From an uncultured Anaerotruncus sp. (GTDB lineage: Bacteria; Bacillota_A; Clostridia; Oscillospirales; CAG-272): a stretch of DNA of 6,220 bases. The translations under genes were made by a program, and so were the position numbers. Of the stretch, positions 5,559-6,220 are shown piece by piece; position 1 is the first letter of the stretch; each line of letters opens with the position of its first letter. A model generated the notes under the pieces. The model was given only the letters and a program-made list of their open reading frames with translations. It searched no databases and was not told the origin of the DNA. The DNA lies in assembly GCA_958414155.1 (NCBI GenBank), contig CATYWI010000081.1, forward strand, positions 1 through 6,220, given 5' to 3'.

Positions 5559-6164
5559 TTATCTGAATTCTGTCATGCTTACGCCGAAGGTGTCGCGCAA
5601 AAGCGCGTAAACGGCGTGGATGGGCAGTCCCATGACGTTGAAATAGTCGCCCGTTATGCCGGGGATGTACAGCGATGCACGTCCCTGAATGCCGTAAGCG
5701 CCCGCCTTGTCGTATGGCTCGTCGGTGGAGATGTAGTCCTCTATCTCGGCGTCGGTCATGCCGTCAAAGGTGACGTATGTCGTTTCACAGCCGCCGGCTG
5801 ATGCGCCGTCGGACAGTCTTATCACGTAAAAGCCGGTGTGTACGGCGCTGCCGCAGCCCGCCAGCATTGCAAGCATGCGGCGCGCGTCGTCGCGGTTGCG
5901 GGGTTTGCCGAGGGTTTCGCCGTAGCATTCCACTGCGGTGTCGGCGGCAAGAATGTACACCTCGTCGCCCTCCGCCGGCATCTCCGCCGCCGCGGCTGCG
6001 GCGCGGCATTTGCGTTCGGCAATCAGGCTCACCGCCTCTGCGGCGGGTGTCCCCTCGGGCACGCTCTCGTCGGTGTCGGTCGGGCGCACGGTAAAGCGTA
6101 TCCCCGCCGCATGAAGTATTTCGCTCCTCCGCGGAGACGCGGAGGCAAGTATCAGTCTTTTCAT
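5559..6164 (-). CDS. maf: Maf-family nucleoside triphosphate pyrophosphatase
   Basis: Maf proteins hydrolyse canonical or modified nucleoside triphosphates (dTTP, UTP, m5UTP, pseudo-UTP, or m7GTP depending on subgroup) to the monophosphate plus pyrophosphate, and are linked to septum inhibition. The 201 residues fit the family (about 190-210). Motifs in order: LILASASPRRSEIL (4-17, the phosphate-binding start), ILAADTAV (71-78, with the catalytic Asp75), GETLGKP (82-88), DEPYDKAGAYGIQG (148-161) and GDYFNVMGLP (172-181). The DKAGAYGIQG block resembles the dTTP/UTP-type (YhdE/BsMaf) subgroup. Two positions differ from the usual pattern: AADT instead of GADT, and Ser106 where the loop before the TG (109-110...111) normally has histidine. 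An alanine run (55-60) is a harmless expansion. ATG at 6162-6164 has GGAG (6174-6177) at 9 nt; the gene lies 15 nt behind dut and 24 nt before mreB. Confidence 0.96.
   Translation of the reverse strand: MKRLILASASPRRSEILHAAGIRFTVRPTDTDESVPEGTPAAEAVSLIAERKCRAAAAAAEMPAEGDEVYILAADTAVECYGETLGKPRNRDDARRMLAMLAGCGSAVHTGFYVIRLSDGASAGGCETTYVTFDGMTDAEIEDYISTDEPYDKAGAYGIQGRASLYIPGITGDYFNVMGLPIHAVYALLRDTFGVSMTEFR
6126..6145 (-). other. Perfect 8-bp inverted repeat inside the start of maf
   Basis: CCTCCGCG and CGCGGAGG are separated by only 4 nt (TCTC on the minus strand). The repeat covers maf codons 7-13, encoding part of the ASPRRSE motif, and begins 20 nt into the coding sequence. An RNA hairpin here would be stable and would lie within reach of an initiating ribosome. 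The protein motif constrains much of this sequence, so selection for a hairpin is not shown. Confidence 0.4.
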
Positions 6165-6173
6165 CGGTATCCG

Positions 6174-6177
6174 CTCC
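6174..6177 (-). promoter_or_regulatory. Ribosome binding site of maf
   Basis: Minus strand GGAG, 9 nt before the ATG at 6162-6164, overlapping the short gap after the dut stop. It is a partial match to the consensus, weaker than the sites of mreB and the oxidoreductase. Confidence 0.6.
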
Positions 6178-6179
6178 GT

Positions 6180-6220
6180 TTATTTTGTGCCGGTGGAGCC
6201 AAAGCCGCCGGCGCCGCGCT
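6180..6220 (-). CDS. dut: dUTPase (deoxyuridine 5'-triphosphate nucleotidohydrolase), C-terminal end only
   Basis: The last 12 codons before a TAA at 6180-6182 read RGAGGFGSTGTK, which is motif V of trimeric dUTPases (consensus RGxGGFGSTG). This glycine-rich arm closes over the bound nucleotide and its Phe stacks on the uracil. The enzyme converts dUTP to dUMP and pyrophosphate, keeping uracil out of DNA and supplying dTMP synthesis. Only the tail is in the window; the rest lies beyond the right edge, so its start and other motifs cannot be checked. The stop is 15 nt ahead of maf on the same strand. The match is short but very characteristic and placed exactly at the C-terminus, as expected. 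Confidence 0.88.
   Translation of the reverse strand, partial: RGAGGFGSTGTK

Noticed and set aside
5106..5801. Long open frame of 231 codons on the plus strand, opposite mreB and maf
   Set aside because: It is antisense to two clearly real genes, crosses the boundary between them, has no recognisable domain, and is explained by GC-rich codon bias that removes stops from the opposite strand.
6165..6179. Search for a promoter ahead of maf and in the other gaps
   Set aside because: The gaps are 15 to 88 nt and I see no convincing paired -35 and -10 boxes; the operon promoter is most likely beyond the right edge.

Overview
The window is one block of eight genes, all on the minus strand, so it is transcribed from the right edge to the left. 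In that order: the last 12 codons of a dUTPase (dut), the nucleotide pyrophosphatase Maf, the bacterial actin MreB, MreC, a Gfo/Idh/MocA-type NAD(P)-dependent oxidoreductase, MreD, a CPBP-family intramembrane protease homologue, and the N-terminal 259 residues of a class B penicillin-binding protein (PBP2/MrdA type) that runs off the left edge. The gaps are 15, 24, 60, 17, 88, 18 and 48 nt. I see no gene on the plus strand, no convincing terminator or promoter, and no RNA gene, mobile element or CRISPR array. No gene-free stretch exceeds 88 nt, so the block looks like a single operon or part of one.

The core is the rod-shape (elongasome) module. MreB filaments lie under the membrane, MreC and MreD link them to the cell-wall synthesis machinery, and PBP2 is the transpeptidase of that machinery. 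Maf next to mreBCD is a familiar arrangement in Bacillota. The gene order, the PBP2 gene placed directly in the mre cluster, strong AAGGAG-type ribosome binding sites and Gram-positive-like proteins suggest a member of Bacillota, probably a GC-rich Clostridia-like lineage such as an uncultured gut organism. This taxonomic guess is an inference from gene order and composition, not from a marker gene.

The unusual part is the cargo inside the module. A complete, apparently intact sugar-dehydrogenase-like oxidoreductase sits between mreC and mreD, 17 nt behind the mreC stop with its own strong ribosome binding site. A polytopic CPBP protease homologue with all its catalytic motifs sits between mreD and the PBP2 gene. 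The widest gap (88 nt), between the oxidoreductase and mreD, holds a perfect 8-bp inverted repeat just before the mreD ribosome binding site, and mreD starts with GTG. These points are the best leads here. None of them proves a new system, and the rest of the window is ordinary housekeeping.
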